NCBI RefSeq assembly: GCF_014203355.1
Contig: NZ_JACHIR010000001.1
Coordinates: forward strand, 7,628,038 to 7,692,037
Direction: 5' to 3'
Length of the DNA: 64,000 nt
Origin: Kutzneria kofuensis
Lineage (GTDB): Bacteria; Actinomycetota; Actinomycetes; Mycobacteriales; Pseudonocardiaceae
Below, piece by piece: positions 23,951 through 32,997 of this stretch. The translations under genes were made by a program, and so were the position numbers. The notes under the pieces are model-generated. The model ran no database searches. It saw nothing but the letters and a program-made list of their open reading frames with translations, and was not told the origin of the DNA. Positions within the stretch are counted from its first letter, which is position 1, and each line of letters opens with the position of its first letter.

Positions 23951-25189
23951 ATGTCGAACACGTTCCCCCGGGTGGACGGTGTGCTGACGGTGGGCGGCGT
24001 GCCGGTGGACCGGCTCGCGGCCCGTGTGGGCGGCACGCCGTTCTTCGCGTACGACCGCGACCTGCTCAGCGGGCGCGTCGCCGAGGTGCGGGCCGCGCTG
24101 CCGGCGGAGATCTCGCTGAGCTACGCGGTCAAGGCCAACCCGATGCCGGCCGTGCTGCACCACATGAGCGCCGAGGTGGACGGCTTCGACGTCGCCTCCG
24201 CGGGCGAGCTGCAGCTGGCCCTGGACACCACGATGCCGGCCGACCGGATCAGCTTCGCCGGCCCCGGCAAGACGACCGACGAGCTGGTCCAGGCCGTCGC
24301 CGCGGGCGTGACCGTCGAGCTGGAGTCGATCACCGAGCTCGCTCGCGTACGGGACGTCAGCGAGCGACTCGGCATCCGGGCGCGGGTGGCGTTGCGGGTG
24401 AACCCCGACTTCTCGGTGCGCGGCGCCGGCATGACGCTCGGCGGCGGCGCACAGCAGTTCGGCATCGACGCCGAGCAGGTGCCGGCGGTGTTGGCGCAGC
24501 TCGGTGACCTGGACTTCTACGGCTTCCACGTGTTCGCCGGCTCGCAGAACCTGCGCGCCGACAGCATCTGCGAGGCCCAGCGCGCGACCGTCGACCTGGT
24601 GCTGCGGCTGGCCGAGGTGGCGCCGGCGCCCGTTCGCTACGTCAACCTGGGCGGCGGCTTCGGGATCCCGTACTCGGCCCGCGACACCGCCCTCGATCTC
24701 GCGCCGATCGGGGAGAACCTGGCCAAGCTGGCCGACACCTCACTGCGCCAGTTGCCCGACGCGCGGGTGGTGATCGAGCTCGGCCGCTACCTCGTCGGCG
24801 AGGCCGGCGTCTACGTGACCCGGGTGGTGGACCGGAAACACTCGCGGGGCACCACGTTCCTGGTCGTGGACGGCGGTCTGCACCACCAGCTCGCCGCGTC
24901 CGGCAACTTCGGCCAGAAGATCCGGCGCAACTATCCGCTGGCAACAGCCACATCCGAGTCCACCGTGGAGACTGTCACCGTCGTCGGCTGCCTCTGTACG
25001 CCGCTGGACCTGTTGGGGGACAAGGTCGAGCTGGCGCGGGCCGAGGTCGGCGACCTGATCGCGATCTTTCAGGCCGGGGCGTACGGGCTGACCGCCAGCC
25101 CGACCGCGTTCCTCGGCCACCCGCCGCCGCGCGAGGTGCTCGTCGGCGGAAAAGCACACTCTCTGGGGGAGAACAAGTGCAGACGTTAG
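23951..25189 (+). CDS. PLP-dependent decarboxylase (diaminopimelate/ornithine decarboxylase fold)
   Basis: This 412-residue protein is a fold-III PLP decarboxylase of the LysA/ornithine decarboxylase superfamily. The PLP lysine is Lys61 in SYAVKANP. The phosphate-binding region is LGGGFGIPY and the second-domain motif GCLCTPLD contains the Cys expected at the dimer active site. It looks like the subgroup annotated as exosortase-A-system associated and like VinO, which decarboxylates an ACP-bound amino acid in vicenistatin synthesis (family recall). It pairs logically with the acyl ligase at 13-1503, although about 22 kb separates them. Its TAG stop overlaps the SARP start by 13 bases. Lysine or ornithine decarboxylation of the free amino acid is the alternative. 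Confidence 0.88.
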   Translation: MSNTFPRVDGVLTVGGVPVDRLAARVGGTPFFAYDRDLLSGRVAEVRAALPAEISLSYAVKANPMPAVLHHMSAEVDGFDVASAGELQLALDTTMPADRISFAGPGKTTDELVQAVAAGVTVELESITELARVRDVSERLGIRARVALRVNPDFSVRGAGMTLGGGAQQFGIDAEQVPAVLAQLGDLDFYGFHVFAGSQNLRADSICEAQRATVDLVLRLAEVAPAPVRYVNLGGGFGIPYSARDTALDLAPIGENLAKLADTSLRQLPDARVVIELGRYLVGEAGVYVTRVVDRKHSRGTTFLVVDGGLHHQLAASGNFGQKIRRNYPLATATSESTVETVTVVGCLCTPLDLLGDKVELARAEVGDLIAIFQAGAYGLTASPTAFLGHPPPREVLVGGKAHSLGENKCRR

Positions 25190-27426
25190 CTCCTTGCTTC
25201 AGGCTGCTCGGCCTGCTCCAGGTCAATTCCGTGCGGGTGACCGCCCGCCGCCAGCAGGTGGTGCTGGCCATGCTGCTGCTCAACGCCAACCGGGTGGTGC
25301 CGCTGGAGAGCCTGCTCGACGCGCTGTGGGGCAGCACGCCGCCGGCCACCGCGCGGGCGCAGATCCAGACCAGCATCTCCGCGCTGCGCCGGCTGTTCGT
25401 CACCGCCGGCGTCGGCGAGCGGATCCGGGTGCGCGGCCTCGGTTACACGATCGAACTGGCCCCTGCCGAGCTCGATCTGCACGTGTTCGAGGACCTGGTC
25501 AGCCGGGGTCGCGCCGAGCTGGCGGCGTGTCGGCCCGATGCCGCACGGGAGGCGTTCCGCTCGGCGCTGGCGCTGTGGCGGGGGGAGCCGCTGACCGGCG
25601 TCGACAGCACCATGGTGCGCGCCAACCAGGTTCGCATCGCCGAGCGGCGGGTCGAGGCGTTCGAGGACTGCTTCGACGCCGAGCTGCAGCTGGGCCTGCA
25701 CCACGAGATCGTCGGTGAGATCTCCACCATGGTCGAGGAGTTCCCGCTGCGGGAGCGCTTCGTCGGCCAGCTGATGACCGCGCTGCACCGCTGCGGCCGC
25801 CGCGTCGAGGCCCTGACGGCGTACCGGACCGTGCGACAGACCTTTGTGGACGAACTCGGCCTCGAACCGGGCGAGGAGCTGCGGCGGCTGCACCAGGACA
25901 TCCTCAACGGCCACGCCGAGCCGGTGTCGAAGCCCGTCGCCGCAAGCGTTTCCGTGCCGCGGATGCTACCGGCCCGGGTCCCGTACTTCACCGGTAACGG
26001 CGCTGCTCTGGCGGGCATTCAAGCACAGCTGACCGACGACCACGGGCCGCTGGTCGCCGTGATCACCGGGCGTGGCGGCGTCGGGAAGTCCGCTGTGGCC
26101 ATCGAGGCGGCGCACCGGCTGGCCGCGCAGTTCCCGGACGGGCAGCTGTACGCGCGCATGACCGAGAACATCGCGGACGTGCTCGAACGGTTCCTGCTGG
26201 CGCTGGGCTTCACCGCGATCCCGGCCGATGTCGAGGGCCGCGCCGCGTTGTACCGCAGCGCGATCGCCGACCGGCGAGTGCTGACCATCGTCGAGGACGC
26301 CACCGATCTCGCGCAGATCCGGTCGCTGGTGCCGGGCACCGCGTCCAGCCGGCTGGTCATGACCACCCGTGCGCGCACGGCCCCGCTGCCCGGGTCGACC
26401 GTGTTCGAGCTGGACGTGCTGGGCGGCCAGGGCGGCATCGCGCTGCTGGCGGCGATGGTCGGGCGGGACCGGGTGTGGGCGGAGCTGGCCGAGGCCAACG
26501 AGCTCGTCGAGCTGTGCGGCGGTCTGCAACTGGCCTTGAGCGGGGCGGCATCCATGCTCGCCGCACGTCCACATTGGACCTTCGGGCACCTCGTCGCGCG
26601 GTTTCGGAACGGCCTGGACCCGCAGGTGCGGGCCAGCCTCCAGCGCAGCTTCGCCGGGCTGTCGCCGGCGTCGCGGACGTTGTTCGCCCGGCTGGGTTCG
26701 CTGGACACCGTCAGTTTCGCGTCCTGGGTGGCGGCCCCGCTGCTCGACCTGGACGCCGTGACGGCCGCCGACGCGTTGGAGGGGCTCGTCGACGCCCGAC
26801 TGGTGGACGTGGTCGGCGCCGGCATCGCGACCCGCTATCGCCTGCACCGGCTCGCCCGGATCCACGCCCGCGAACTCCTTGCCGCGCAGGACAACGACGG
26901 CTACCTGGCCCGTCTCTTCGGCGCCTGGCTCGCTCTCACCGACGAGGCCCGGCTGCGGCAGGGCTTCGGCACCCGCGGCGACGCATCCCGGTGGCCGCTG
27001 GCGGATTCCGTGGTGAACGCCGTGCTCACCGACCCGGCCGGGTGGTACGCGCAGGAACGCGTCGCCCTGCTGGCCATGGTCCGGCACGCCGCCGCCATCG
27101 ACGCCGTCGAGCACTGCTGGAACCTCGCCGTCGCCATCGCGGACCTTGCCGGCGCGCAACGGATGTTCGGCGACTGGCGGGACAGCAACGAATGCGCCCT
27201 GCGGGCCGCGCTGCGCGCCGGCGACCGGCTCGGCGAGGCCGCCACGCAGTACCTGCTCGGCGAACTCGACCTGAGGGAACACCGCTACGGCGAGGCGTCC
27301 GCCCGGATCAGCCTGGCCCTGGGCATGTTCGACCGGCTCGGCGAGATCGGGTGGCAGGAGCTCGCCGAGCGCTCCCTCGCCGTCGTCGACTGGGCCACCA
27401 CCCCGCGCCAGGCGCTCGCCGGCTGA
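25177..27426 (+). CDS. SARP/AfsR-type pathway regulator with NTPase domain
   Basis: This 749-residue transcription factor has an OmpR-type winged helix (1-95), a bacterial transcriptional activation domain (about 95-245) and an NB-ARC-like ATPase from about 265, with P-loop GRGGVGKSAV, followed by a helical region. That is the AfsR layout; family members bind direct repeats near -35 boxes and activate antibiotic genes. It starts at a GTG preceded by GGGGGAG, inside the decarboxylase 3' end. Codon 4 is TTA, so in a streptomycete-like host translation would depend on the bldA leucyl tRNA. It is probably the cluster-situated activator, and the operator-like half-sites upstream of the decarboxylase are a possible target. 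Confidence 0.9.
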   Translation: MQTLAPCFRLLGLLQVNSVRVTARRQQVVLAMLLLNANRVVPLESLLDALWGSTPPATARAQIQTSISALRRLFVTAGVGERIRVRGLGYTIELAPAELDLHVFEDLVSRGRAELAACRPDAAREAFRSALALWRGEPLTGVDSTMVRANQVRIAERRVEAFEDCFDAELQLGLHHEIVGEISTMVEEFPLRERFVGQLMTALHRCGRRVEALTAYRTVRQTFVDELGLEPGEELRRLHQDILNGHAEPVSKPVAASVSVPRMLPARVPYFTGNGAALAGIQAQLTDDHGPLVAVITGRGGVGKSAVAIEAAHRLAAQFPDGQLYARMTENIADVLERFLLALGFTAIPADVEGRAALYRSAIADRRVLTIVEDATDLAQIRSLVPGTASSRLVMTTRARTAPLPGSTVFELDVLGGQGGIALLAAMVGRDRVWAELAEANELVELCGGLQLALSGAASMLAARPHWTFGHLVARFRNGLDPQVRASLQRSFAGLSPASRTLFARLGSLDTVSFASWVAAPLLDLDAVTAADALEGLVDARLVDVVGAGIATRYRLHRLARIHARELLAAQDNDGYLARLFGAWLALTDEARLRQGFGTRGDASRWPLADSVVNAVLTDPAGWYAQERVALLAMVRHAAAIDAVEHCWNLAVAIADLAGAQRMFGDWRDSNECALRAALRAGDRLGEAATQYLLGELDLREHRYGEASARISLALGMFDRLGEIGWQELAERSLAVVDWATTPRQALAG

Positions 27427-27440
27427 CCACGGAGGACAGT

Positions 27441-28346
27441 ATGACCATCGGAGCCGTGCTGCCCGCCGGAGACGCCGGGCACGCCAAGAACATCGTCGAC
27501 GAGCTGATCGCGCAGACCCGCGAGGCCGCCATCGCCGGGCTGTCGTCGGTGTGGTTCACCCAGATCTTCGACCACGACGCCATCAGTCTCGCCGCCCTGG
27601 CCGGGCGGGAGGTGCCCGGCATCGAGGTCGGCACCGCCGTCGTGCCGCTGTACTCGCGGCACCCGCTGGTGATCGCCTCCCTCGCGCAGACCGCCCAGGC
27701 CGCCACCGCCGGCCGGTTCACCCTCGGCGTCGGCCTCGGCGTCCGCGGCCTGCTCGAACCCGCGTACGGGCTCGACTACCCGCCGCCGATCCGGCTGCTC
27801 CGGGAGTCCCTGGAGGTGCTCAACCAGGCCCTCGACGGCGAGCAGGTCTCCTTCGCCGGCTCCGCCGTCGTCGCCCGGCCGTCGCTGCCCACCGCCGTCC
27901 CCGGTGGCGACGGCGTGCAGCTGCTGGTCGCCGCCATGGCTCCGCAGACCCTTCGCGCCACCGCCGAGTTCGCCGACGGCACCATCCCCTTCCTCGCCGG
28001 TCCCCGTGCCCTCGAACGGCACATCGTGCCCGCCTTCGACGGCTCCTTCGAACCCCGCATCGTCGCCGCCGTGCCCGCCGTCGTCACCGACGACGTCGAC
28101 GCCGTCCGGGCCATCGCCGCCGTCAGCCTCGGCTACTACGGCGACATCCCCTCCTACCGGCAGATCCTCGACGTCGAGGGCGTCGCTCACCCCGCCGACC
28201 TCGCCCTCATCGGCTCCGAGGCCGAGGTCGCCGCCGGTATCCGCCGCTACTTCGACGCCGGTGCCACCGACGTCGTCCTCATCCAGTCCGGGATGCGCTC
28301 CAGCGCCGACCGCCTCCGCACCTGGCAGCTGGCCGGCTCGCTCTAG
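27441..28346 (+). CDS. LLM-class (luciferase-like) flavin/F420-dependent oxidoreductase
   Basis: This 301-residue protein has the bacterial-luciferase-like barrel, with typical segments such as GTAVVPLYSRHP, QTAQAATAGRFTLGVG and LIGSEAEVAAGIRRYFDAGATDV. Such enzymes use reduced FMN or F420 for oxygenation or reduction and often tailor natural products. The ATG at 27441 has GGAGG 6 bases upstream and follows the SARP stop by 14 bases, so it is the third gene of the decarboxylase-SARP operon. Tailoring of the polyketide is therefore likely, but the reaction is unknown. Its 3' end overlaps the converging response-regulator gene by 4 bases, which marks the right edge of the cluster. Confidence 0.85.
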   Translation: MTIGAVLPAGDAGHAKNIVDELIAQTREAAIAGLSSVWFTQIFDHDAISLAALAGREVPGIEVGTAVVPLYSRHPLVIASLAQTAQAATAGRFTLGVGLGVRGLLEPAYGLDYPPPIRLLRESLEVLNQALDGEQVSFAGSAVVARPSLPTAVPGGDGVQLLVAAMAPQTLRATAEFADGTIPFLAGPRALERHIVPAFDGSFEPRIVAAVPAVVTDDVDAVRAIAAVSLGYYGDIPSYRQILDVEGVAHPADLALIGSEAEVAAGIRRYFDAGATDVVLIQSGMRSSADRLRTWQLAGSL

Positions 28347-28984
28347 CCCTTCAGAAAGCGCAGGACGGCCAGCACCCGGCGGTGGTCGTTGTCGGCCGGC
28401 GGCAGGTCGAGCTTGCTGAAGATGCTGTTGACGTGCTTGGCGACGGCGCTCTCGCTGATCACGAGGGCGTCGGCGACGCCGGCGTTGGAGCGGCCCTCGG
28501 CCATGAGGCGGAGGACCTCGCGCTCGCGGGGGCTGAGCCGGGTGAGGGGGTCGTTGCGCGTGCGGAGCAGGAGCTGGGCGACGGCCTCCGGGTCGAGGGC
28601 GGTGCCGCCGGCGGCGACGCGGCGCAGCGCGGAGAGGAACTCGCCGACGTCGGCGACGCGGTCCTTGAGCAGGTAGCCGACGCCGCTGGTCTCGTTGGCG
28701 AGGAGCTCGCTGGCATAGCGCTCCTCCACATACTGGGAGAGCACGAGGACCGCCATGGCGGGCCACTGGCGGCGGATGACGAGTGCGGCACGGAGTCCCT
28801 CATCGGTGTGGGTGGGTGGCATACGGACGTCGAGCAGCACGAGGTCGGGCTCGTGGGCGGAGACGGCGCGGAGCAGCTCGTCGGCGTCGCCGACGGCCTC
28901 GACGACCTGCATGCCGGCGCCCTCGAGCAGGCGGACCAGGCCCTCGCGCAGGAGCACGGAGTCCTCGGCGATCACGACACGCAT
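28343..28984 (-). CDS. NarL/LuxR-family response regulator
   Basis: This 213-residue protein has an N-terminal receiver domain (acidic pair after VVIAED, phospho-acceptor Asp in LVLLDVRMP, Lys in YLLKDRV) and a C-terminal LuxR helix-turn-helix (LSPREREVLRLMAEG ... SESAVAKHVNSIFSKL). It overlaps the upstream histidine kinase gene by 13 bases, so the two are co-translated partners. The target genes are not evident. The PLDc_N membrane peptide transcribed divergently from the kinase is one candidate, the natural-product cluster it abuts is another. Confidence 0.93.
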   Translation of the reverse strand: MRVVIAEDSVLLREGLVRLLEGAGMQVVEAVGDADELLRAVSAHEPDLVLLDVRMPPTHTDEGLRAALVIRRQWPAMAVLVLSQYVEERYASELLANETSGVGYLLKDRVADVGEFLSALRRVAAGGTALDPEAVAQLLLRTRNDPLTRLSPREREVLRLMAEGRSNAGVADALVISESAVAKHVNSIFSKLDLPPADNDHRRVLAVLRFLKG

Positions 28985-30270
28985 GGCAACTCCGCGATGA
29001 GGACGGTGCCGGCCCCGACCGGACTGTCGATACGCAGCGAGCCGTCGATGGAGCCGACGCGTTGCGCCAGTCCACGCAGGCCGGTGCTGTCCTCCAGCCG
29101 GGCGCCGCCGCGGCCGTCGTCGGAGACGACGACGGTGACCACGCCGTCGCTGTCGTGGCTCACCCGAATGTCCACTCGGGACGCGTGGGCGTGTTTCGCG
29201 GCATTGGCAAGGGCCTCCGAGACGACGAAGTAGGCAACGGCTTCGGTTGTCCTGGACGGACGGTGGGGCAGGTCGACGGCCAGGGTGACGGGCACGGGCG
29301 ACCGGGCGGAGATGCCGGACAGCGCCGCGTCCAGCCCCCGCTCGTCGAGGACGGCGGGATGCAGCCCGCGGACGAGGTCGCGCAGCTCGGTGAGCGCCAG
29401 CTTGGCCTCCTCGTGGGCGTCCTCGATCGCCTTGCGCACGTGGTCGGGCACGCCGTCGAGGTCGAGTCGGGCGATGCCGAGGTTCATGGCGAGCGAGACC
29501 AGCCGCTGCTGGGCGCCGTCGTGCAGGTCACGCTCGATGCGTCGGCGTTCGGCGTCGGCGGAGGCGATGACGTCCGAGCGGCTGTCGACCACCGTCTGCA
29601 TGCGTGCGGAGAGCTCGGCGAGCTGCTGGCGGCGGCTCGGGCCGAGCAGCCAGAGCGCCATCTCGAAGTCCAGCCGGGCACACCCGATCGCCGCCCAGGG
29701 CGCCAGGTGGAACCCCACCGCGCCGACCACAGTGGACAGCAGCACAGTGGTCACCGTGCCGTGGCCCGGCAGCCACCATATGTAGAGCGGCTGCACGGCC
29801 AGCGGCGGCCCGACCAGCCACAGCGCCGCGACCAGGACGAACTCGACGGTGCCGAAAACGCCGGCGAGCAGGTGATAGGTGAGCTGACGCCAGGTGGCCG
29901 ACTGCGCCGCCAGGCCCAGCAGGCGCCGCCGCGCCGGGGGACGCATTATCCCCATGCGGAGCGTCGCGGCGAACCGCCGGCGCTGCATCGCCGTGCACGG
30001 GACGGTCCACCACAGCAGCGCCGTGAACAGGGGAATGACCAGCACCCAGGTCCACGGCCGCGCAGTGGCCAGCGGTTCCAGCGGCGGCACCAGCAACCCC
30101 ATCACCGCTGGGCCCAGCAGCGACGCGCAGGCGACCGTCAGTCCGGCCAGCGCGACCACGCCGGCCGTGCTCACCAGCCCCAGCGGGAGCCCCACCGCCA
30201 GGTGCGCGGTCGCCCGCCACGCCCGCGCCGTCCACGGTGCGCGCAGCAGATGCCTGGCCAGGGGTGACAT
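28972..30270 (-). CDS. Sensor histidine kinase (HisKA_3 type)
   Basis: This 432-residue sensor has several hydrophobic segments in its first 210 residues, a HisKA_3 dimerisation box with the phospho-acceptor His in ERDLHDGAQQRL, and a HATPase domain with N box ALANAAKHAHAS and G1 box DDGRGGA. The ATG at 30270 gives MSPLARHLLR; a start further upstream is possible but adds proline-rich sequence. It is the NarL-type partner of the overlapping response regulator. The signal is unknown; the membrane-embedded input domain suggests envelope sensing. Confidence 0.9.
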   Translation of the reverse strand: MSPLARHLLRAPWTARAWRATAHLAVGLPLGLVSTAGVVALAGLTVACASLLGPAVMGLLVPPLEPLATARPWTWVLVIPLFTALLWWTVPCTAMQRRRFAATLRMGIMRPPARRRLLGLAAQSATWRQLTYHLLAGVFGTVEFVLVAALWLVGPPLAVQPLYIWWLPGHGTVTTVLLSTVVGAVGFHLAPWAAIGCARLDFEMALWLLGPSRRQQLAELSARMQTVVDSRSDVIASADAERRRIERDLHDGAQQRLVSLAMNLGIARLDLDGVPDHVRKAIEDAHEEAKLALTELRDLVRGLHPAVLDERGLDAALSGISARSPVPVTLAVDLPHRPSRTTEAVAYFVVSEALANAAKHAHASRVDIRVSHDSDGVVTVVVSDDGRGGARLEDSTGLRGLAQRVGSIDGSLRIDSPVGAGTVLIAELPCVS

Positions 30271-30431
30271 GGCGACCACGGTAGTGATCGCGGGCGGACC
30301 CGGCCATGTCACCAGCACCCGCCCGCACCTGTACCTAGCACCACCCCAAAGACGGGCATCCGCACTACTGCCCTTCGCCCGCCGGCGCGCGATGCTGGCA
30401 CCGTCCTCATCAGACGAAGGAGCTGAGCGAC

Positions 30432-30626
30432 ATGACCTTCACTCACCTTGCGATCGTCCTACCCATGTTCGTCCTGTACGTCGTCGCGCTCGTCGACGTG
30501 CTGCGGCTGGACATGGACGGTTCCACACGTGTCGGCTGGGTGCTCGGCATCCTGGTGCTGCCGGTCGTCGGCGCGGTGGCGTGGCTGGTGTTCGGCCGGC
30601 GGACCGTGCGCCGGGCATCGGCCTGA
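30432..30626 (+). CDS. Small membrane protein, PLDc_N domain
   Basis: This 64-residue protein has two transmembrane segments (about 5-25 and 36-55) joined by a short polar loop, and ends in basic residues. The pattern matches phospholipase-D-nuclease N-terminal (PLDc_N) peptides found as stand-alone genes in actinobacteria. AAGGAG lies 9 bases before the ATG. It is transcribed divergently from the two-component system and may be regulated by it. Its molecular role is not known. Confidence 0.8.
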   Translation: MTFTHLAIVLPMFVLYVVALVDVLRLDMDGSTRVGWVLGILVLPVVGAVAWLVFGRRTVRRASA

Positions 30627-30630
30627 CCGG

Positions 30631-32295
30631 TCACTCCTTGCTCGCGATGACCTCCAGGTCGGCGCCCTGCCCGGTGGCGGACTGGCGGGCGGAGTTGAGC
30701 ATGGACTCCAGCAGGTAGAGGCGCATGAGCTCGGGGGAGCCACGACCGGCGGCCCCACGCAGGGCGTCGTAGGTGCGCTGGCTGACGTGCGGCTGCAGGA
30801 TGACCACCCGCAGGTCGTCGGTGGCGATGCGGGCGTCGAGCTGGCGGAGGAACTCGCGGCGGCCGCGGACGCGCCGGCCGTCGATCCAGGAGGCAGGTCG
30901 CCGGACGGGCGGCCGGGAGAGCTGCGGACGGAGGTGGCCACGACTGACGTAGATGAGGTTCTTGACGGCCTGGCTGACCACGACCTCGTACGCGGCGGCG
31001 GAGACGTCCCGGTCGCGGGAGTGGCTCTTGGCGGCCTTGACGTGGATCAGGCTCAGCGTGCGGGCGGCGTCGATGTGCAGGAAGTCGGCGACCTCGCCGG
31101 GACCGTCGTCGCAGACCAGCCAACCGTGCGCGTAGTGCTGGGCGACCCAGTCGAACAGTGAGTTGTCGCTGCCGATGGCGTCGTGGATCTGCTGGGGCGA
31201 GTTGGCCCGGGGCTTCTCGCGGCGGATGTCCCAGCCGTGGAAGTCCTCGAACCGCCAGTTGCGAAAGGGGTACTCGGGGGCACGGGCCTGCCAGAAGCGG
31301 CCGCGGCTGTAGGAGTGGCCGGACTGGTAGTACACCGTGAGCAGGTCGGTCTCCAGGATGGGGGAGTCGCCGTCGAGCCGGACCTTGTCGCCGACGAACT
31401 CGGGAGTGACCTCGACGGTGCCGTTGAGAACGAATCCGGCGGAGTCGGGTAGGGAGGTGACGGAGGGAGGATCGTCCCGCACGGACAGTGCGAGGTCGCG
31501 GAGCTCGTCGCTGAGCGAACCCGGCGGCAGGGTGTCGGGATCCTCGACGATGACCTCGAAGGCGTCGCGCACCTCGGCGATGTCGGCCGGACTGGCCAGC
31601 ATGGCGAGGAAATCGGGCCGCTCGGCGCCCCGGGCGCGTGCGTCCTCGAGCAGGTCGAGCAGCTCGGCCGCCATCGCGGTGAACGTGTCGAAGTCGGCGC
31701 GAGTGCTCAACCACACCAGGGCGTTACGCGGTGTTGTCCCGGCGTTTCCCTTGAGCAGTAAGAGATCCGGCCGCAACGGCAATGCGGCTCGAGCCGAGCC
31801 GGCGACATAGGAACCGTCCTCGTGCGGGCTGAGCGTCTGCTCGACGCTGCTGCCGCTGAGCACCTTGCCGTCGGCCTTCACGCTGGAGCGCCGGTGAATT
31901 CCCCGTAACCACAGGTTCTTCACCTCGCCCCGGATCAGCGCGCTCTCCAGCACCTCGGACGGGTAGCGGCGCAGCGACGACTGGCGGTCCAGCCAGGTCT
32001 GCAGCCGTTCCTGACTGGGCTTGTCCGTGCAGACGACGATAAAACCGCCACGCCGCAACACGATCGTGAGTTGGTGGGTGACGTCGACGAAGCCGGCATC
32101 GGTGCCGGCCCAGGTCGGCGGATCCTCCCGACGGCGCACGAACGCCAGCAGGTCCGCGGTCTCGTGCCGGGCGACGATGTCGCCGCGGCCGGAGGTCAGC
32201 AGGAAGTCGGTGAGGGCGGCGAAATCCTCGCCCTCGAGAACGACAACGGAGAAGTAGGGGCGGACGGCGGCCAGCGGGAGCTCAGGGGTGTTCAT
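30631..32295 (-). CDS. Protein of unknown function with a nuclease-like C-terminal motif
   Basis: I do not recognise this 554-residue protein with confidence. The C-terminal third contains GEVADFLHID followed by LSLIHVKAAKS and AAYEVVVSQAVKNL, an arrangement resembling restriction-like PD-(D/E)xK segments seen at the ends of some helicase and defence proteins; here His replaces the usual acidic residue before xK. The N-terminal half looks soluble and shows no signal peptide or membrane segment. The ATG at 32295 has GGGAGGTG upstream. It is preceded by the LOG-family gene on the same strand with a 70-base gap. A role in DNA processing or defence is a guess from the motif. Confidence 0.55.
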   Translation of the reverse strand: MNTPELPLAAVRPYFSVVVLEGEDFAALTDFLLTSGRGDIVARHETADLLAFVRRREDPPTWAGTDAGFVDVTHQLTIVLRRGGFIVVCTDKPSQERLQTWLDRQSSLRRYPSEVLESALIRGEVKNLWLRGIHRRSSVKADGKVLSGSSVEQTLSPHEDGSYVAGSARAALPLRPDLLLLKGNAGTTPRNALVWLSTRADFDTFTAMAAELLDLLEDARARGAERPDFLAMLASPADIAEVRDAFEVIVEDPDTLPPGSLSDELRDLALSVRDDPPSVTSLPDSAGFVLNGTVEVTPEFVGDKVRLDGDSPILETDLLTVYYQSGHSYSRGRFWQARAPEYPFRNWRFEDFHGWDIRREKPRANSPQQIHDAIGSDNSLFDWVAQHYAHGWLVCDDGPGEVADFLHIDAARTLSLIHVKAAKSHSRDRDVSAAAYEVVVSQAVKNLIYVSRGHLRPQLSRPPVRRPASWIDGRRVRGRREFLRQLDARIATDDLRVVILQPHVSQRTYDALRGAAGRGSPELMRLYLLESMLNSARQSATGQGADLEVIASKE

Positions 32296-32365
32296 GGTGA
32301 CGCACCTCCCGCCACCGATTGTCGCAGCCACCGGCCGCCGAATTACCTCATGTCACCCGGTTCGC

Positions 32366-32932
32366 TCAGCCCTTCTCCGACCACTTGTAGGTCGGCGGCT
32401 GGTACTCGGCGATCCGGTCCAGCAGCGCGGGCAGGTCGGCGTCGACGAGCAGCATCTCCCGGTACGGCTTGCGCAGGAAACCCTGCTCGACCATGGTGTC
32501 GGTGAACCGCAGCAGGTGCTCGTAGAAGCCGTTCACGTCGAGCAGACCGACCGGCTTCGTGTGCAGGCCGAGCTGCGCCCAGGTCCACACCTCGAACAGC
32601 TCCTCCATCGTGCCGACGCCGCCCGGCAGCGCGATGAAGGCGTCGGACAGCTCGGCCATCAGCGCCTTGCGGGCGTGCAGGCCGTCCACGATGTGCTGCT
32701 CGGTGAGGCCGTCGTGGGCGACCTCCCAGGTGACGAGGCTCTCCGGGATCACGCCGATGACCTCGCCGCCCGCGGCCAGCGCGCCGTCGGCGACCGCGCC
32801 CATGGTGCCGACCTTCGCGCCGCCGTACACCACGCCGATGCCGCGCTCCGCCAGCGTCCGGCCGACTGCCCGGGCGGCCTCCAGGTACCCGTCGCCGCCG
32901 GTGGAGGAGCCGCAGAACACGCATATCCGCAT
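32366..32932 (-). CDS. LOG-family cytokinin riboside 5'-monophosphate phosphoribohydrolase
   Basis: This 188-residue protein carries the LOG signature [13 protein letters not shown] near residue 100 and the N-terminal nucleotide-binding start [12 protein letters not shown]. Family members cleave nucleoside 5'-monophosphates to free base and ribose phosphate and release active cytokinins. The ATG at 32932 gives [10 protein letters not shown]; a longer reading adds seven residues. It is divergent from the M48 protease gene with a 65-base gap. Confidence 0.9.
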   Translation of the reverse strand: MRICVFCGSSTGGDGYLEAARAVGRTLAERGIGVVYGGAKVGTMGAVADGALAAGGEVIGVIPESLVTWEVAHDGLTEQHIVDGLHARKALMAELSDAFIALPGGVGTMEELFEVWTWAQLGLHTKPVGLLDVNGFYEHLLRFTDTMVEQGFLRKPYREMLLVDADLPALLDRIAEYQPPTYKWSEKG

Positions 32933-32997
32933 GGCCCCGATCCTAACGATCACCCGATTCGGCCACGCCCGCCGCCGACCGTGGTTACTGTGGAGGA

